Counted from the first letter of the stretch, positions 45,882-54,753 are shown. The stretch is 64,000 nt of DNA from Terrihabitans soli (GCF_014191545.1 NZ_AP023361.1:1764501-1828500); one strand, 5' to 3'. Program-made: numbers and translations. Notes: generated by a model not told the origin, from the letters alone.

Positions 45882-48158
45882 TTGGCGTCACCGAAAAAAA
45901 CCCCGGTACTGCCCTCGAAAGAAGAGATTGCGGCCTTTATTGCCGAACAGTCCGGGAAGGTCGGCAAGCGCGAGATCGGCAAAGCCTTCGGCATCAAAGG
46001 CGGCGCGGCGAAGATCGCGTTGAAAGCGCTCCTGAAAGACATGGAGCGCGAGGGCGCGGTAAGCCGCAAGCGCAATCGCATCACCCGCCCCGGCCATCTG
46101 CCGCCGGTCGTCCTGGCCGACATCACCGCCCGCGACGACGACGGCGATCTCATCGCAACCCCTGCCGAATGGGACGAGGAGCACGGTCCGGCGCCGAAAA
46201 TCCTCGTCAGCATTCCGCGCCGCGGCAAGAAGCCGGAGATCGCGCCCGGCATTGGCGACCGAGCGCTTCTGCGCATCGAAAAGAACCATGACAGCGGCCC
46301 GAGCCATATCGGCCGCGTCATCAAGATCCTGTCGCGCGAAAGCGAGCGCCAGCTCGGCATCTTCCGCGCCAAACAGGGCGGCGGCGGGCGCATCGATCCC
46401 GTCGACAAGAAAAAGCTCGGCCGCGCAATGGATGTCGCACCGGGAGAAGAAGGCGGCGCCAAAGACGGCGATCTCGTCGCCGTCGATGTGATTACCAAAG
46501 GACGCTACGGCACGCCCGCGGCGCGCGTCCGCGAAAAGCTCGGATCGCTGACGAGCGAAAAGGCGATCAGCCTTGTTGCGATCCACACGCACGGCATTCC
46601 GCATGTCTTCCCGAAGGATGTGCTGGCGGAAGCAGACAGCGTACAGCCCGCAGGGCTTGAGGGCCGCGAGGACTGGCGCAAAGTCCCGCTTGTAACCATC
46701 GATCCCGCCGATGCCAAAGACCATGACGACGCCGTCTATGCGGAAGCGGATAAAGACCCGGCCAATCCCGGCGGCTTCCTCGTCACCGTCGCGATTGCCG
46801 ATGTCGCCGCCTATGTGCGCCCCAACACAGCGCTCGACCGCGAAGCGGTGATGCGGGGCAATTCCGTCTATTTCCCCGACCGTGTCGTGCCGATGCTGCC
46901 CGAGCGCATCTCGAACGATCTGTGTTCGCTGCGCCCGCACGAGAACCGCCCGGCGCTTGCCGTGCGCATGGTCATCGACAAAGAGGGCCGCAAGAAAAGC
47001 CACAGCTTCCATCGCGTGCTGATGCGCTCGGCGGCGCGTCTTGCCTATCCGCAGGCGCAGGCGGCGATCGACGGCCATCCGGACGAAGTGACGGGGCCTA
47101 TCCTCGAGACGATCCTCAAACCGCTCTGGGCGGCCTATGCGGCGGTGAAGAAGGCGCGCGATGCGCGCGAGCCGCTCGATCTCGATCTGCCGGAACGCAA
47201 AATCCTTCTCGACAAGAACGGCGCGGTGGACCGTGTCATCGTTCCGCCGCGTCTCGATGCACACCGGCTGATCGAGGAGTTCATGATCCTCGCAAACGTT
47301 GCCGCCGCCGAGACGCTGACGGCGAAGAAGACGCCGCTGACCTTCCGCGTCCACGATGCGCCCTCGCTCGAAAAGCTGACCGCACTGCGAGAATTCCTCG
47401 ACAGCCTCGATATTCCCTTCGGCAAGAGCGAACAGGTCAAGCCCGGCCAGTTCAACCGCGTGCTGAAACAGGTCGAGGGCACCGAGCACCAGCAGGTCGT
47501 CAATGAAGTCGTGCTGCGTTCGCAGGCGCAGGCCGAATACTCACCCGACAACTACGGCCATTTCGGCCTGAACCTGAAAAAGTACGCACATTTCACCTCG
47601 CCCATCCGCCGCTATGCCGACCTCATCGTCCATCGCGCGCTGATCCGCGCCCATGGCTTCGGCGAAGACGGGTTGCCGGCGCATATGACGAATGAGGTTT
47701 TGGCCGAGATATCAGCCTCGATCTCCGCCGCCGAACGGCGCGCCATGGCGGCCGAACGCGAAACGGTCGACCGTCTCATCGCCCATCACCTCGCCGACCG
47801 TGTCGGCGCGAGTTTCCACGGGCGCATTTCCGGCGTAACCCGTTCGGGACTTTTCGTAAATTTGGCTGAAACCGGCGCGTCGGGCTTTGTCCCCGCCTCC
47901 ACCCTCGGCCGTGACTACTATGTTCATGATGAACAGCAGCATGCGCTGATCGGCGAGCACACCGGCGAGGCCTTCCGCCTCGGCGATGAGGTCGAGGTGC
48001 GTCTCGTTGAAGCGGTCCCGGTCGCTGGCGCTCTGCGCTTCGAAGTCCTATCTGAGGGGCGCCGGATGAAGCCGCCTGGCCGCGGCAAGCGCGGTATGCG
48101 CCGCACGCGAGCCGAAGGCAGGCCCAAGCCATCCGGCAGAAAGTCGAGACGGCGATGA
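45882..48158 (+). CDS. rnr: Ribonuclease R
   Basis: A 758-residue RNase R of the RNB family, a processive 3' exonuclease. It begins at TTG 45882, twelve bases after the topA stop, so the two form an operon. An N-terminal helix-turn-helix (VGKREIGKAFGIKGGAAKIAL), cold-shock domains, and the catalytic RNB domain (TIDPADAKDHDDAV, with the metal aspartates) are followed by an S1 domain near residue 640 (ISGVTRSGLFVNL) and a basic tail (RGKRGMRRTRAEGRP). Its stop overlaps the start of the DUF983 gene. Confidence 0.95.
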   Translation: MASPKKTPVLPSKEEIAAFIAEQSGKVGKREIGKAFGIKGGAAKIALKALLKDMEREGAVSRKRNRITRPGHLPPVVLADITARDDDGDLIATPAEWDEEHGPAPKILVSIPRRGKKPEIAPGIGDRALLRIEKNHDSGPSHIGRVIKILSRESERQLGIFRAKQGGGGRIDPVDKKKLGRAMDVAPGEEGGAKDGDLVAVDVITKGRYGTPAARVREKLGSLTSEKAISLVAIHTHGIPHVFPKDVLAEADSVQPAGLEGREDWRKVPLVTIDPADAKDHDDAVYAEADKDPANPGGFLVTVAIADVAAYVRPNTALDREAVMRGNSVYFPDRVVPMLPERISNDLCSLRPHENRPALAVRMVIDKEGRKKSHSFHRVLMRSAARLAYPQAQAAIDGHPDEVTGPILETILKPLWAAYAAVKKARDAREPLDLDLPERKILLDKNGAVDRVIVPPRLDAHRLIEEFMILANVAAAETLTAKKTPLTFRVHDAPSLEKLTALREFLDSLDIPFGKSEQVKPGQFNRVLKQVEGTEHQQVVNEVVLRSQAQAEYSPDNYGHFGLNLKKYAHFTSPIRRYADLIVHRALIRAHGFGEDGLPAHMTNEVLAEISASISAAERRAMAAERETVDRLIAHHLADRVGASFHGRISGVTRSGLFVNLAETGASGFVPASTLGRDYYVHDEQQHALIGEHTGEAFRLGDEVEVRLVEAVPVAGALRFEVLSEGRRMKPPGRGKRGMRRTRAEGRPKPSGRKSRRR

Positions 48159-48598
48159 TGGCCACGGGAACGACACGCACCCTCCCCACGCGGGATGTTG
48201 CACAGGCCTCCTGGCGCGGCATGCGCGGGCGCTGCCCGCAGTGCGGCAAGGGCAAGCTGTTCGCCTCCTTCCTCAAGGTCAACGAGTTCTGCCCCGAATG
48301 CGGTGAGGCCCTGCATCACCACCGGGCGGACGATGCGCCGCCTTATGTCGTCATCACGATCGTCGGCCACATCATTGTCGGCGGTGCACTGTATCTCGAA
48401 AAAGCCTATGCGCCGGAGATGTGGATCCAGATGGCGCTGTGGGTGCCGCTGACCGTCATCCTGTCTGTCGCTCTGCTGCAGCCGGTCAAAGGCGCGCTGA
48501 TCGGCGTGCAATGGGCGCTGCGCATGCACGGCTTCGATCCGAACTCTCCGGAAGCGCAAGAGCCGCCGCCCTCGGCGCTCAAGGCCGCAGCGCGGTGA
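48155..48598 (+). CDS. DUF983 membrane protein
   Basis: A 147-residue DUF983 protein with a zinc-like N-terminal pair of CxxC (RGRCPQCGKGKLFASFL and NEFCPECGEAL) and two membrane helices (PYVVITIVGHIIVGGALYLE and ALWVPLTVILSVALLQPV). The start ATG 48155 overlaps the rnr stop by four bases. Its function is unknown, but the order rnr-DUF983-NUDIX-rpmG is common in alphaproteobacteria and suggests a link to RNA or ribosome metabolism. Confidence 0.88.
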   Translation: MMATGTTRTLPTRDVAQASWRGMRGRCPQCGKGKLFASFLKVNEFCPECGEALHHHRADDAPPYVVITIVGHIIVGGALYLEKAYAPEMWIQMALWVPLTVILSVALLQPVKGALIGVQWALRMHGFDPNSPEAQEPPPSALKAAAR

Positions 48599-49350
48599 AG
48601 CCGTCCGGCGGATGGTCGGTCGCGGAGATGAATCCGGGACTGAAAGATCAGCCGCGCCCTCCCTATCATCCGTCGCAGAAGCGGCCGCGCGATGCGGCCG
48701 TGCTCATTCTGCTCGACCGCTCCGGTCCGCAAACCAAGGTGCTTTTAGGCCAGCGCCATAGCGGGCATGTGTTCATGCCGGGCCTGCATGTCTTCCCCGG
48801 CGGCAAGGTCGAAGCTGCCGATGCCCGCGCGCCGGCAACCGGCCATCTGCCGCCGCATGTCGAACGCCGTCTCTTGTCGGATGTCCGCCGCCCCTCTTCG
48901 CTGCGCGCCCGCGCCTATGCGCTTGCCGCGATCCGCGAACTTGCCGAAGAGACCGGACTGATGCTCGGCAGGAAGCCCGCACATGTCCCGGCAATGGCCG
49001 GAGACTGGAAGCCGTTTGCCGCGGCCGGCGTCGTGCCGAACCTCGATCATCTGTTTCTCGTCTGCCGCTCGATCACCCCGCCCGGCCTTGCCCGGCGCTA
49101 CGACACGCGTTTCTTCGCAACCGACCTTTCGGATGTCTGCCACCGGATCGAAGGGGTCATCCATAAAGACGCGGAGCTGGTCGAGCTGCGCTGGACCCCG
49201 CTCGGCCACACCGACGGGCTGCACCTCCACCAGATCACCCGCCTGGTGCTCCAGGAGCTCGAGGCGCGGCTGAAGAGCGGGCTGGAGCGGGACCTGCCGG
49301 TACCTTTCTACCGCCCCCGCAAGGGCCGGTATCACCGGGACGAAATCTAG
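48595..49350 (+). CDS. NUDIX hydrolase
   Basis: A 251-residue NUDIX protein from GTG 48595, overlapping the DUF983 stop (GTGA); ATG 48628 is a shorter option without a well-placed ribosome site. The Nudix box is stretched: GGKVEA is followed by a long insertion before RELAEETGLML, as in NUDT7/8/19-like coenzyme A pyrophosphatases. LVCRSITPPG and ELRWTPLGHTDGLHLHQI occur later. It probably cleaves a nucleotide or CoA diphosphate; the exact substrate is unknown. Confidence 0.85.
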   Translation: MKPSGGWSVAEMNPGLKDQPRPPYHPSQKRPRDAAVLILLDRSGPQTKVLLGQRHSGHVFMPGLHVFPGGKVEAADARAPATGHLPPHVERRLLSDVRRPSSLRARAYALAAIRELAEETGLMLGRKPAHVPAMAGDWKPFAAAGVVPNLDHLFLVCRSITPPGLARRYDTRFFATDLSDVCHRIEGVIHKDAELVELRWTPLGHTDGLHLHQITRLVLQELEARLKSGLERDLPVPFYRPRKGRYHRDEI

Positions 49351-49368
49351 GCTTTTGGGCCGAGAATC

Positions 49369-49397
49369 CTTGACTTCAGGGGCCCGATGCGTAGGTT
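49369..49397 (+). promoter_or_regulatory. Sigma-70-type promoter of rpmG
   Basis: CTTGAC (49369-49374), 17 bases, then TAGGTT (49392-49397): close to the alphaproteobacterial housekeeping consensus CTTGAC-N17-CTATAT. The leader contains a hairpin GGCGCC-TTGA-GGCGCC at 49418-49433 just ahead of the ribosome site. Confidence 0.6.
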
Positions 49398-49448
49398 GCG
49401 CCCTTCTCATTCTTCCGGGCGCCTTGAGGCGCCGAACGAGGTTTCGCG

Positions 49449-49616
49449 ATGGCCAAGTCCGCCATGATCAAGATCAAGCTCGTCAGCTCGGCTGACACGG
49501 GCTTCTTTTACGTTGCCAAGAAGAACGCCCGCACCATGACGGAAAAGCTCGTTCTCAAGAAGTACGACCCGGTCGCTCGCAAGCACGTCGAGTTCCGCGA
49601 GTCCAAAATCAAGTAA
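49449..49616 (+). CDS. rpmG: 50S ribosomal protein L33
   Basis: A 55-residue L33, from ATG 49449: [20 protein letters not shown], then [20 protein letters not shown] and a basic end. The CxxC zinc pairs are missing, so this is the zinc-independent form. GAGG lies about ten bases before the start. An intrinsic terminator follows 28 bases on. It has its own promoter (49369-49397). In this window it is the only ribosomal protein gene. Confidence 0.97.
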   Translation: MAKSAMIKIKLVSSADTGFFYVAKKNARTMTEKLVLKKYDPVARKHVEFRESKIK

Positions 49617-49643
49617 TCAGCCCAACTAGCTGATTTTAAATGC

Positions 49644-49672
49644 AAAAGCCGACGCGATGCGTCGGCTTTTTT
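49644..49672. terminator. Intrinsic terminator after rpmG (bidirectional)
   Basis: GCCGACGC (49648-49655) and GCGTCGGC (49659-49666) form an eight-pair stem around GAT with AAAA before and TTTTTT after. It ends rpmG and also reads as a terminator with four T on the minus strand. Confidence 0.92.
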
Positions 49673-49845
49673 GCGTTCTGAAGAGCTTTGGGAGAGGCTT
49701 TCCGGAGAGTGGGGCCGGAGGGGACGGCCATCAGTTTGAGGCCACCAGACCGTCCCCTACCGACCGACCTCACGAGACACAGGAGATGCGGCGGACCTGT
49801 AAGTTCCCGTAAGGCCAACGGGTACCGCGAGCGGCCCCGTATGAA
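49648..49845 (-). ncRNA. Candidate structured small RNA between rpmG and pleD
   Basis: On the minus strand a TATAGT -10-like box at 49857-49852 is followed by about 200 bases with no plausible protein. Nested complementarity is high: a closing stem GGGGCCG (49838-49832) with CGGCCCC (49717-49711), a hairpin CCCGT/ACGGG at 49806-49822, and a hairpin GGGGACGG/CCGTCCCC at 49720-49757. The bidirectional terminator at 49644-49672 would end it. The -35 is unclear. The family is not identified. Expression has not been shown; this rests on structure and context. Confidence 0.35.
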
Positions 49846-49952
49846 GAAGAGACTATAGTTTAAACAAAGTTGCGCAACCCCAATCCGCGCCACCGTTAAT
49901 AGCCGCGCGAATAAACCCTAAATGTTAGTTTTAACGGCTTGATGAACGTAGC

Positions 49953-51323
49953 TCAGGCTGCGTCCGAAACCACGCGATTACGTCCATCGCGCTTCGCTTG
50001 ATACAGCGCCTCATCTGCGCGCTTCAGTATCGTATCTGCGGCATCGCCTTCGCGACGCATGGCAATACCAACCGAGATCGTGACGTCGATCTTCTTCACG
50101 CCCTTGGATACTGGAAACTGTTCGGCTGCGATGTTGCGGCGAAGTCTTTCACCGACGGCGCGTGCAACGGACAGATCAGCATCGGGCATCACGACGACGA
50201 ATTCTTCACCGCCGTAACGACACGCGAGATCAATGCCGCGCACACTCGACTGCAATCTGGTGGAGAACTGGCGAAGGACCTCATCTCCAGCGTCGTGGCC
50301 GTAGGTGTCGTTGATCGGCTTGAAATGATCAATATCGATCAAGACGAGCGCCAGCGGCCGTTCCGTCTGCGAGGCCTTTTCAATCAAGGTCTCAAGATGA
50401 GTTTCCATATAGCGGCGGTTATACAGTCCGGTCAGAGAGTCGGTCAGCGCAAGTTCCATGCTCTGCTGAACATTGGTGCGCAGCCGGTCGGCATAACGCT
50501 TGCGCCGGACTTGGGTCATCACGCGCGCAACGAGTTCGTTCCTGTCGATCGGACGGACGAGGTAATCGTTCACGCCAAGATCGAGACCACGCAGAACCCG
50601 CGCGGTGTCCTCCTGTTCGGCGATGAGAAGCAGCGGCAGATTGCGCGTGCGCTCAAGCGAGCGCGCCTGGCTGCACAGGCGCAGCGCGTCGAAATCGGTA
50701 AAGCCGAGGCTGACGATCATCAGATCGTATTCCGTCTCCGCTGCACGGAAAAGCGCTTCCTGCGGGGAGGATTCGACATCTACGGTATGCGTGTCCCGCA
50801 GCGCCGTCTGGATGCGCTCGGTGGAGGCGGCACGGTCATCGACGATCAGGATGCGGCCGTTGAGGCCGTTGTCGAGGATGGTATCGGTCGCAACTGCCGC
50901 CATGCCGGCCTGATGGCCGGAGACCGCACGCAGGCGCAGCTCGTCGGTCATCATCTTCAGGCGCGTCAGGCTGCGCACGCGGGCGAGCAGTGCGATATCG
51001 GACACCGGCTTGGTCAGGAAATCGTCGGCGCCGGCTTCAAGACCCTTCACGCGGTCGGACGGCTGATCGAGCGCGGTGATGATCACGATCGGGATGTGAT
51101 GGGTCGCCGGGTCCGCCTTCAGGCGGCGGCAGACCTCGAACCCGTCCATACCCGGCATCATGATGTCGAGCAGGACGATGTCGCACTGCGCCCGGGCGCA
51201 CACGTCGAGCGCCTCCTGTCCGCTCATCGCCGTGACGACTTCGAAATACTCCGCCGTCAGCCGCGCTTCGAGCAGCTTTACATTGGCAAGGACGTCGTCA
51301 ACGACGAGAACGCGGGCGGGCAT
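49953..51323 (-). CDS. pleD: Response regulator PleD, diguanylate cyclase
   Basis: A 456-residue REC-REC-GGDEF protein. The first receiver has the acceptor Asp in VLLDIMMPGMDG near residue 53; the second has lost it (MIVSLGFTDFD), as in Caulobacter PleD. The GGDEF domain has CRYGGEEFVVVMPD near 370 and an intact I-site (RGID five residues ahead), so it makes c-di-GMP with product inhibition. In Caulobacter PleD drives flagellum loss and stalk growth. It follows divK by three bases, forming one operon. Confidence 0.96.
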   Translation of the reverse strand: MPARVLVVDDVLANVKLLEARLTAEYFEVVTAMSGQEALDVCARAQCDIVLLDIMMPGMDGFEVCRRLKADPATHHIPIVIITALDQPSDRVKGLEAGADDFLTKPVSDIALLARVRSLTRLKMMTDELRLRAVSGHQAGMAAVATDTILDNGLNGRILIVDDRAASTERIQTALRDTHTVDVESSPQEALFRAAETEYDLMIVSLGFTDFDALRLCSQARSLERTRNLPLLLIAEQEDTARVLRGLDLGVNDYLVRPIDRNELVARVMTQVRRKRYADRLRTNVQQSMELALTDSLTGLYNRRYMETHLETLIEKASQTERPLALVLIDIDHFKPINDTYGHDAGDEVLRQFSTRLQSSVRGIDLACRYGGEEFVVVMPDADLSVARAVGERLRRNIAAEQFPVSKGVKKIDVTISVGIAMRREGDAADTILKRADEALYQAKRDGRNRVVSDAA

Positions 51324-51326
51324 CGA

Positions 51327-51695
51327 TCAATCCGGCAGGAAGTGACGCACGGTCTCGAGAAACTTCGCGACCGAAATGGGTTTCGACAGATAGGCTTCGC
51401 AGCCGCCTTCGCGGATGCGTTCCTCATCGCCCTTCATCGCAAACGCGGTGATGGCGACGACGGGAATGTGTTTGAGGTCCGGATCCTCTTTCAGCCATTT
51501 GGTGACTTCGAGGCCCGAAACTTCCGGCAGCTGAATGTCCATGAGGATGAGGTTCGGACGATGCTGGCGCGCCAGCGCCACCGCCTCGATGCCGTTGCGG
51601 GTCTGAACCGTCGAGTATCCGTTGGCCTCGAGGAGGTCGTTGAAGAGCTTCATATTGAGCTCATTGTCCTCCACGATGAGGATAGTCTTTCCCAT
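51327..51695 (-). CDS. divK: Single-domain response regulator DivK
   Basis: A 122-residue receiver. The acceptor Asp is in [16 protein letters not shown] near residue 53, the acidic pair is in [11 protein letters not shown], the Thr/Ser is in [13 protein letters not shown] and the Lys in YLSKPI. DivK links the polarity kinases PleC and DivJ to the CtrA system. divK and pleD adjacent is the alphaproteobacterial arrangement. A strong hairpin sits in its 5' leader. Confidence 0.95.
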   Translation of the reverse strand: MGKTILIVEDNELNMKLFNDLLEANGYSTVQTRNGIEAVALARQHRPNLILMDIQLPEVSGLEVTKWLKEDPDLKHIPVVAITAFAMKGDEERIREGGCEAYLSKPISVAKFLETVRHFLPD

Positions 51696-51727
51696 ATCCC
51701 CTACCCCTTGGCGCCCGCAAACGGGTC

Positions 51728-51754
51728 GGGGTCCGTTCCCAAAGGGACGGCCCC
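51728..51754 (-). promoter_or_regulatory. Strong hairpin in the divK leader
   Basis: On the minus strand the order is GGGGCCGTCCC, TTT, GGGAACGGACCCC, which forms a stem of about 11 pairs with small bulges. It lies 33-59 bases ahead of the divK ATG. It has no T-run and so does not look like a simple terminator; a leader control element is possible. Confidence 0.4.
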
Positions 51755-51824
51755 GTGATTTCGTTCTGTGTTGATGAAAATATTACGGGCTAAAAGTTGA
51801 AGAAGCGCGAACCGGCTTAGAGAA

Positions 51825-52109
51825 ATGCAGGGCAATTTAAAAGAACTTAAGAATGCCAGTGAGTTAGCTGTGAGCGCGTTGGTGTTTCTGGCGGCCGATC
51901 CGGAGCGTTTGGGCCGTTTCCTTGCCCTTTCGGGCATAGACCCGCAGACGATTCGCCTGGCGGCCAAAGAACCGGGCTTTCTGGCGGGGGTGCTGGAGCA
52001 CATTTCGGGGGATGAAAAACTCCTCCTTGCCTTTGCCGAAGAGAACCAGGTCCGGCCCCAAGAGGTGAGCCGGGCGCGGGCCCTTCTGGCCGGTCCGATG
52101 CCGGAATGA
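51825..52109 (+). CDS. DUF3572 protein
   Basis: A 94-residue DUF3572 protein, from ATG 51825. It is helical ([20 protein letters not shown], then [20 protein letters not shown]). The family is restricted largely to alphaproteobacteria and has no known function. Its stop overlaps the dinB ATG, so it is translated with dinB, a link seen often in this order. Confidence 0.85.
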   Translation: MQGNLKELKNASELAVSALVFLAADPERLGRFLALSGIDPQTIRLAAKEPGFLAGVLEHISGDEKLLLAFAEENQVRPQEVSRARALLAGPMPE

Positions 52110-53380
52110 CCAAGATGCCGGGCTTTTGCCGCGACTGTCTGAGCGATGAGCCCGGAACCGCTCCGCGCTGCACCGCCTGCGGCTCGCCGCGGCTTGTCCG
52201 GCATATCGAACTCGACGACCTCACCACCGCGCATATCGATTGCGATGCATTCTATGCCGCCGTCGAAAAGCGCGATCATCCGGAGCTGCGCGATAAGCCT
52301 GTCATTGTCGGCGGCGGTAAACGCGGTGTCGTCTCGACCGCCTGCTACATCGCGCGCATCAACGGCATCCGCTCCGCCATGCCGATGTTCAAGGCGCTGC
52401 AGCTCTGCCCGCAGGCGACCGTCGTCAAACCCGATCATGCGAAGTATTCGGCTGTGGGGCGCGAGGTGAAAACCATGATGCGCGAGCTGACGCCGCTGGT
52501 GGAGAGTGTATCGATCGACGAAGCCTTTCTCGATCTTGCCGGCACCGAGCGCGTCCACGGCATGGCGCCGGCGCGGGTTCTGGCGCGTTTCGCCAAGCGG
52601 GTGGAAGAGAAGATCGGCATCACCGTCTCGGTGGGACTCGCGCCGAACAAGTTTCTGGCCAAGATCGCCTCCGATCTCGACAAGCCGCGCGGCTTTGCCT
52701 GTATCGGACGGGCGGAAGCCATATCCTTCCTCGATAACAAGCCGGTGCGCATTCTCCCCGGCATCGGCGCGGCCTCCGCAGCGAGCCTCGAAAAGGAAGG
52801 TATCCGTCTCGTCGGCGATATCCGCCGCACCGAGATGCGCGATTTCGTCCGCCGCCACGGCGCTTACGGCCTGCATCTGTGGCAGCTCGCCCATGGCGAG
52901 GACAAACGCCCCGTCCGCTCCGAACGCGAGACCAAAAGCGTCTCCGCCGAGACGACCTTCAACGAGGACATCTCCGATGCGGGCGAGTTGACGACCATTC
53001 TCTGGCAGCTCTCGGAGCGCGTTTCGGCGCGGCTGAAAGCGGCGGAGTTTTCCGGTTCGCGCGTGACGCTGAAACTCAAGACCCGCGATTTCAAAAGCTG
53101 TACCCGCTCGCGCACGCTCGATGCGCCGACGCGGCTTGCCGGCAAAATTTTTGAGGTGGGCCGCGAGCTGCTCGGCCCCGAAGCGCGCGGCGAGCACTTC
53201 CGACTGATCGGCATCGGCGTCGAGGACCTCTATCCGATCGCCGACGCCGACCCGCCCGATCTGCTCGACCCGGGATTGAAACGCCGCATCGCCGCCGAGG
53301 AAGCCATGGACCGCATCAGGGGCAAATTCGGCAAGGATGCCGTGGGCAAAGGCATCGGCTTTGGCACACGCAAGGCGTGA
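52106..53380 (+). CDS. dinB: DNA polymerase IV with N-terminal zinc-ribbon-like motif
   Basis: A 424-residue Y-family translesion polymerase. Catalytic aspartates are in [15 protein letters not shown] and SIDEAFLDL; the little-finger region is near 290-370. Before the palm there is an extra segment of about 30 residues, [11 protein letters not shown] and [10 protein letters not shown], with cysteines at 8, 11, 22 and 25: a zinc-ribbon-like pair not present in E. coli DinB. The C-terminus lacks a clear beta-clamp QxxLxLF motif; GFGTRKA is the end. It follows DUF3572. Confidence 0.92.
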   Translation: MTKMPGFCRDCLSDEPGTAPRCTACGSPRLVRHIELDDLTTAHIDCDAFYAAVEKRDHPELRDKPVIVGGGKRGVVSTACYIARINGIRSAMPMFKALQLCPQATVVKPDHAKYSAVGREVKTMMRELTPLVESVSIDEAFLDLAGTERVHGMAPARVLARFAKRVEEKIGITVSVGLAPNKFLAKIASDLDKPRGFACIGRAEAISFLDNKPVRILPGIGAASAASLEKEGIRLVGDIRRTEMRDFVRRHGAYGLHLWQLAHGEDKRPVRSERETKSVSAETTFNEDISDAGELTTILWQLSERVSARLKAAEFSGSRVTLKLKTRDFKSCTRSRTLDAPTRLAGKIFEVGRELLGPEARGEHFRLIGIGVEDLYPIADADPPDLLDPGLKRRIAAEEAMDRIRGKFGKDAVGKGIGFGTRKA

Positions 53381-53415
53381 CTTGCAGCAAAGGCCGGAAA
53401 GCGCAAGAACACAGG

Positions 53416-53521
53416 CCCTCATCCTGAGGAGGCGCATAGCGCCGTCTCGAAGGATGAGCCAAGGGTTCTGAATTGCCGCCCATCCTTCGAGACGCGCCTT
53501 CGGCGCTCCTCAGGATGAGGC
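53416..53521. repeat. Palindromic repeat, family B, copy 1
   Basis: CCTCATCCTGAGGAG-GCGC, TAGCGCC, GTCTCGAAGGATGAG (53416-53458), a short spacer, then the inverted counterpart CATCCTTCGAGACGCGC to CCTCAGGATGAGG (53482-53521). The two halves are near-exact complements, so one long hairpin can form. It is a dispersed repeat type of this order. It sits between dinB and the RidA gene. Confidence 0.8.
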
Positions 53522-53539
53522 TGAAAGTGGAGATCGTTT

Positions 53540-54004
53540 ATGGCCGGACAGACCGACAAGCGCCTTGCCGAACTCGGCGTCACTTTGCCGACGCCCGCAG
53601 CACCCGTGGCCAATTACGTGCCCGCGGTGATCACCGGAAAGCAGCTCTTCATTTCCGGCCAGCTGCCGATGAAGGACGGCAAGGTGCAGCTCACCGGCGC
53701 GCTCGGCGCGGGCCCCTCGGTCGAAGACGCCGCTGCCGCCGCCAAACTCTGCGCCATCAATGTGCTGGCGCAGGCGAAAGCCGCGCTCGGCGATCTCGAC
53801 AAGATCGTGCGCCTTGTGAAAGTCACGGGTTTCGTCGCCTCCGCCGCCTCCTTCGGCGAGCATCCGAAAGTCGTCAACGGCGCGTCCGATTTCTTTGTCG
53901 AAGCGCTGGGCGACCGCGGCAAGCATGCGCGTTCGGCCGTCGGTGTTGCCGCTCTCCCCTTCGGTGCTTCGGTCGAAGTCGAAGCGATCTTCGAAATCGC
54001 CTGA
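53540..54004 (+). CDS. RidA family protein (YjgF/TdcF-like)
   Basis: A 154-residue RidA-family protein (YjgF group), probably a trimeric enamine/imine deaminase, or a relative. Features: LFISGQLPMKDGKVQLTGALG, NVLAQAKAALGDLDKIVRLVKVTGFVAS, and the end FGASVEVEAIFEIA with VGVAALPFGASVEVE. The arginine usually seen near the end (RSAVGV) is present. It may be co-transcribed with the GDPD gene three bases on. The substrate is unknown. Confidence 0.88.
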   Translation: MAGQTDKRLAELGVTLPTPAAPVANYVPAVITGKQLFISGQLPMKDGKVQLTGALGAGPSVEDAAAAAKLCAINVLAQAKAALGDLDKIVRLVKVTGFVASAASFGEHPKVVNGASDFFVEALGDRGKHARSAVGVAALPFGASVEVEAIFEIA

Positions 54005-54006
54005 TC

Positions 54007-54753
54007 ATGAATCTCGACCTGCTGTTCGAGCGGCCGATCGCCCATCGCGGTCTGCATGAGGCGAATGCCGGGATCATCGAAAACTCGCGCACAGCGGTGC
54101 TGCGCGCAGTCGAGGCGGGTTACGGTTTCGAAGTCGATGTGCAGATGAGCGCCGACGGCGAAGCCATGGTCTTCCATGACGAGAAGCTGGACCGGCTGAC
54201 CGGAGAGACCGGCCCGGTCAAGGCGCGCACCGCCGCCGAGCTGAAGGAGATCGCGCTGAAGGACAGCGCTTTCGGCGACCGCATCTGGACGCTCGGCGAA
54301 CTCCTGCTCGAAGTTCGCGGGCGCGCCGCGGCCATCATCGAAATAAAGACGCTGTGGGATCACGATATGCGGCTGGCGGAACGCACGGCGCGGCTTCTGT
54401 CCGTCTATCCTTATCCAGCCGCCGCCAAAAGCTTCGATCCGGAAATCGTCGCGGCCTTCGGCAAAGCAGCACCCGAGGTTCCGCGCGGCATTATCGGTTA
54501 TGCGTATCCGGCCGACGGCGAGGAAGGCCTCACGGCGCTGAAGCGCTTTTACCTTCGCCATCTCCTGCATTGGCCGAAAACGCGTCCGCATTTCATTTCC
54601 TGGGCGGTGCGCGATCTCGAAATGGTCAGTGTGCGGCTGGCGCACCGTATCACCGGGGCGCCGGTAATGACCTGGACCGTGCGCACCGAATTCGACCAGG
54701 CGCGGGCCGGGCTTCACGCCGACCAGATGATCTTCGAAGGCTTCCTGCCCTGA
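54007..54753 (+). CDS. Glycerophosphodiester phosphodiesterase
   Basis: A 248-residue GDPD-fold protein. Catalytic motif: PIAHRGLHEANAGIIENS with the first His and Glu; FEVDVQMSADGEAMVFHDEKLDRLTG with the second His and the metal Asp. It hydrolyses glycerophosphodiesters to sn-glycerol-3-phosphate. No signal peptide is visible, so it is probably cytosolic. It begins two bases after the RidA stop, and its stop is followed by the acyltransferase gene; they are probably one operon. Confidence 0.92.
   Translation: MNLDLLFERPIAHRGLHEANAGIIENSRTAVLRAVEAGYGFEVDVQMSADGEAMVFHDEKLDRLTGETGPVKARTAAELKEIALKDSAFGDRIWTLGELLLEVRGRAAAIIEIKTLWDHDMRLAERTARLLSVYPYPAAAKSFDPEIVAAFGKAAPEVPRGIIGYAYPADGEEGLTALKRFYLRHLLHWPKTRPHFISWAVRDLEMVSVRLAHRITGAPVMTWTVRTEFDQARAGLHADQMIFEGFLP

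Noticed and set aside
49781-49822. Resemblance of the candidate RNA to the 3' half of E. coli 6S RNA
   Set aside because: A short match (TTACAGGTCC, then GCCGCATCTCC) and a preceding hairpin are suggestive, but the 5' partner GAGATG-type strand was not found upstream, so 6S identity is not supported.
49636-49893. An 85-codon minus-strand frame in the rpmG-pleD gap
   Set aside because: It reads through the rpmG terminator and the hairpins of the candidate RNA, with no protein features.
49915-49940. TTAAC-like words ahead of pleD as a CtrA box
   Set aside because: The half-sites do not have the required seven-base gap.
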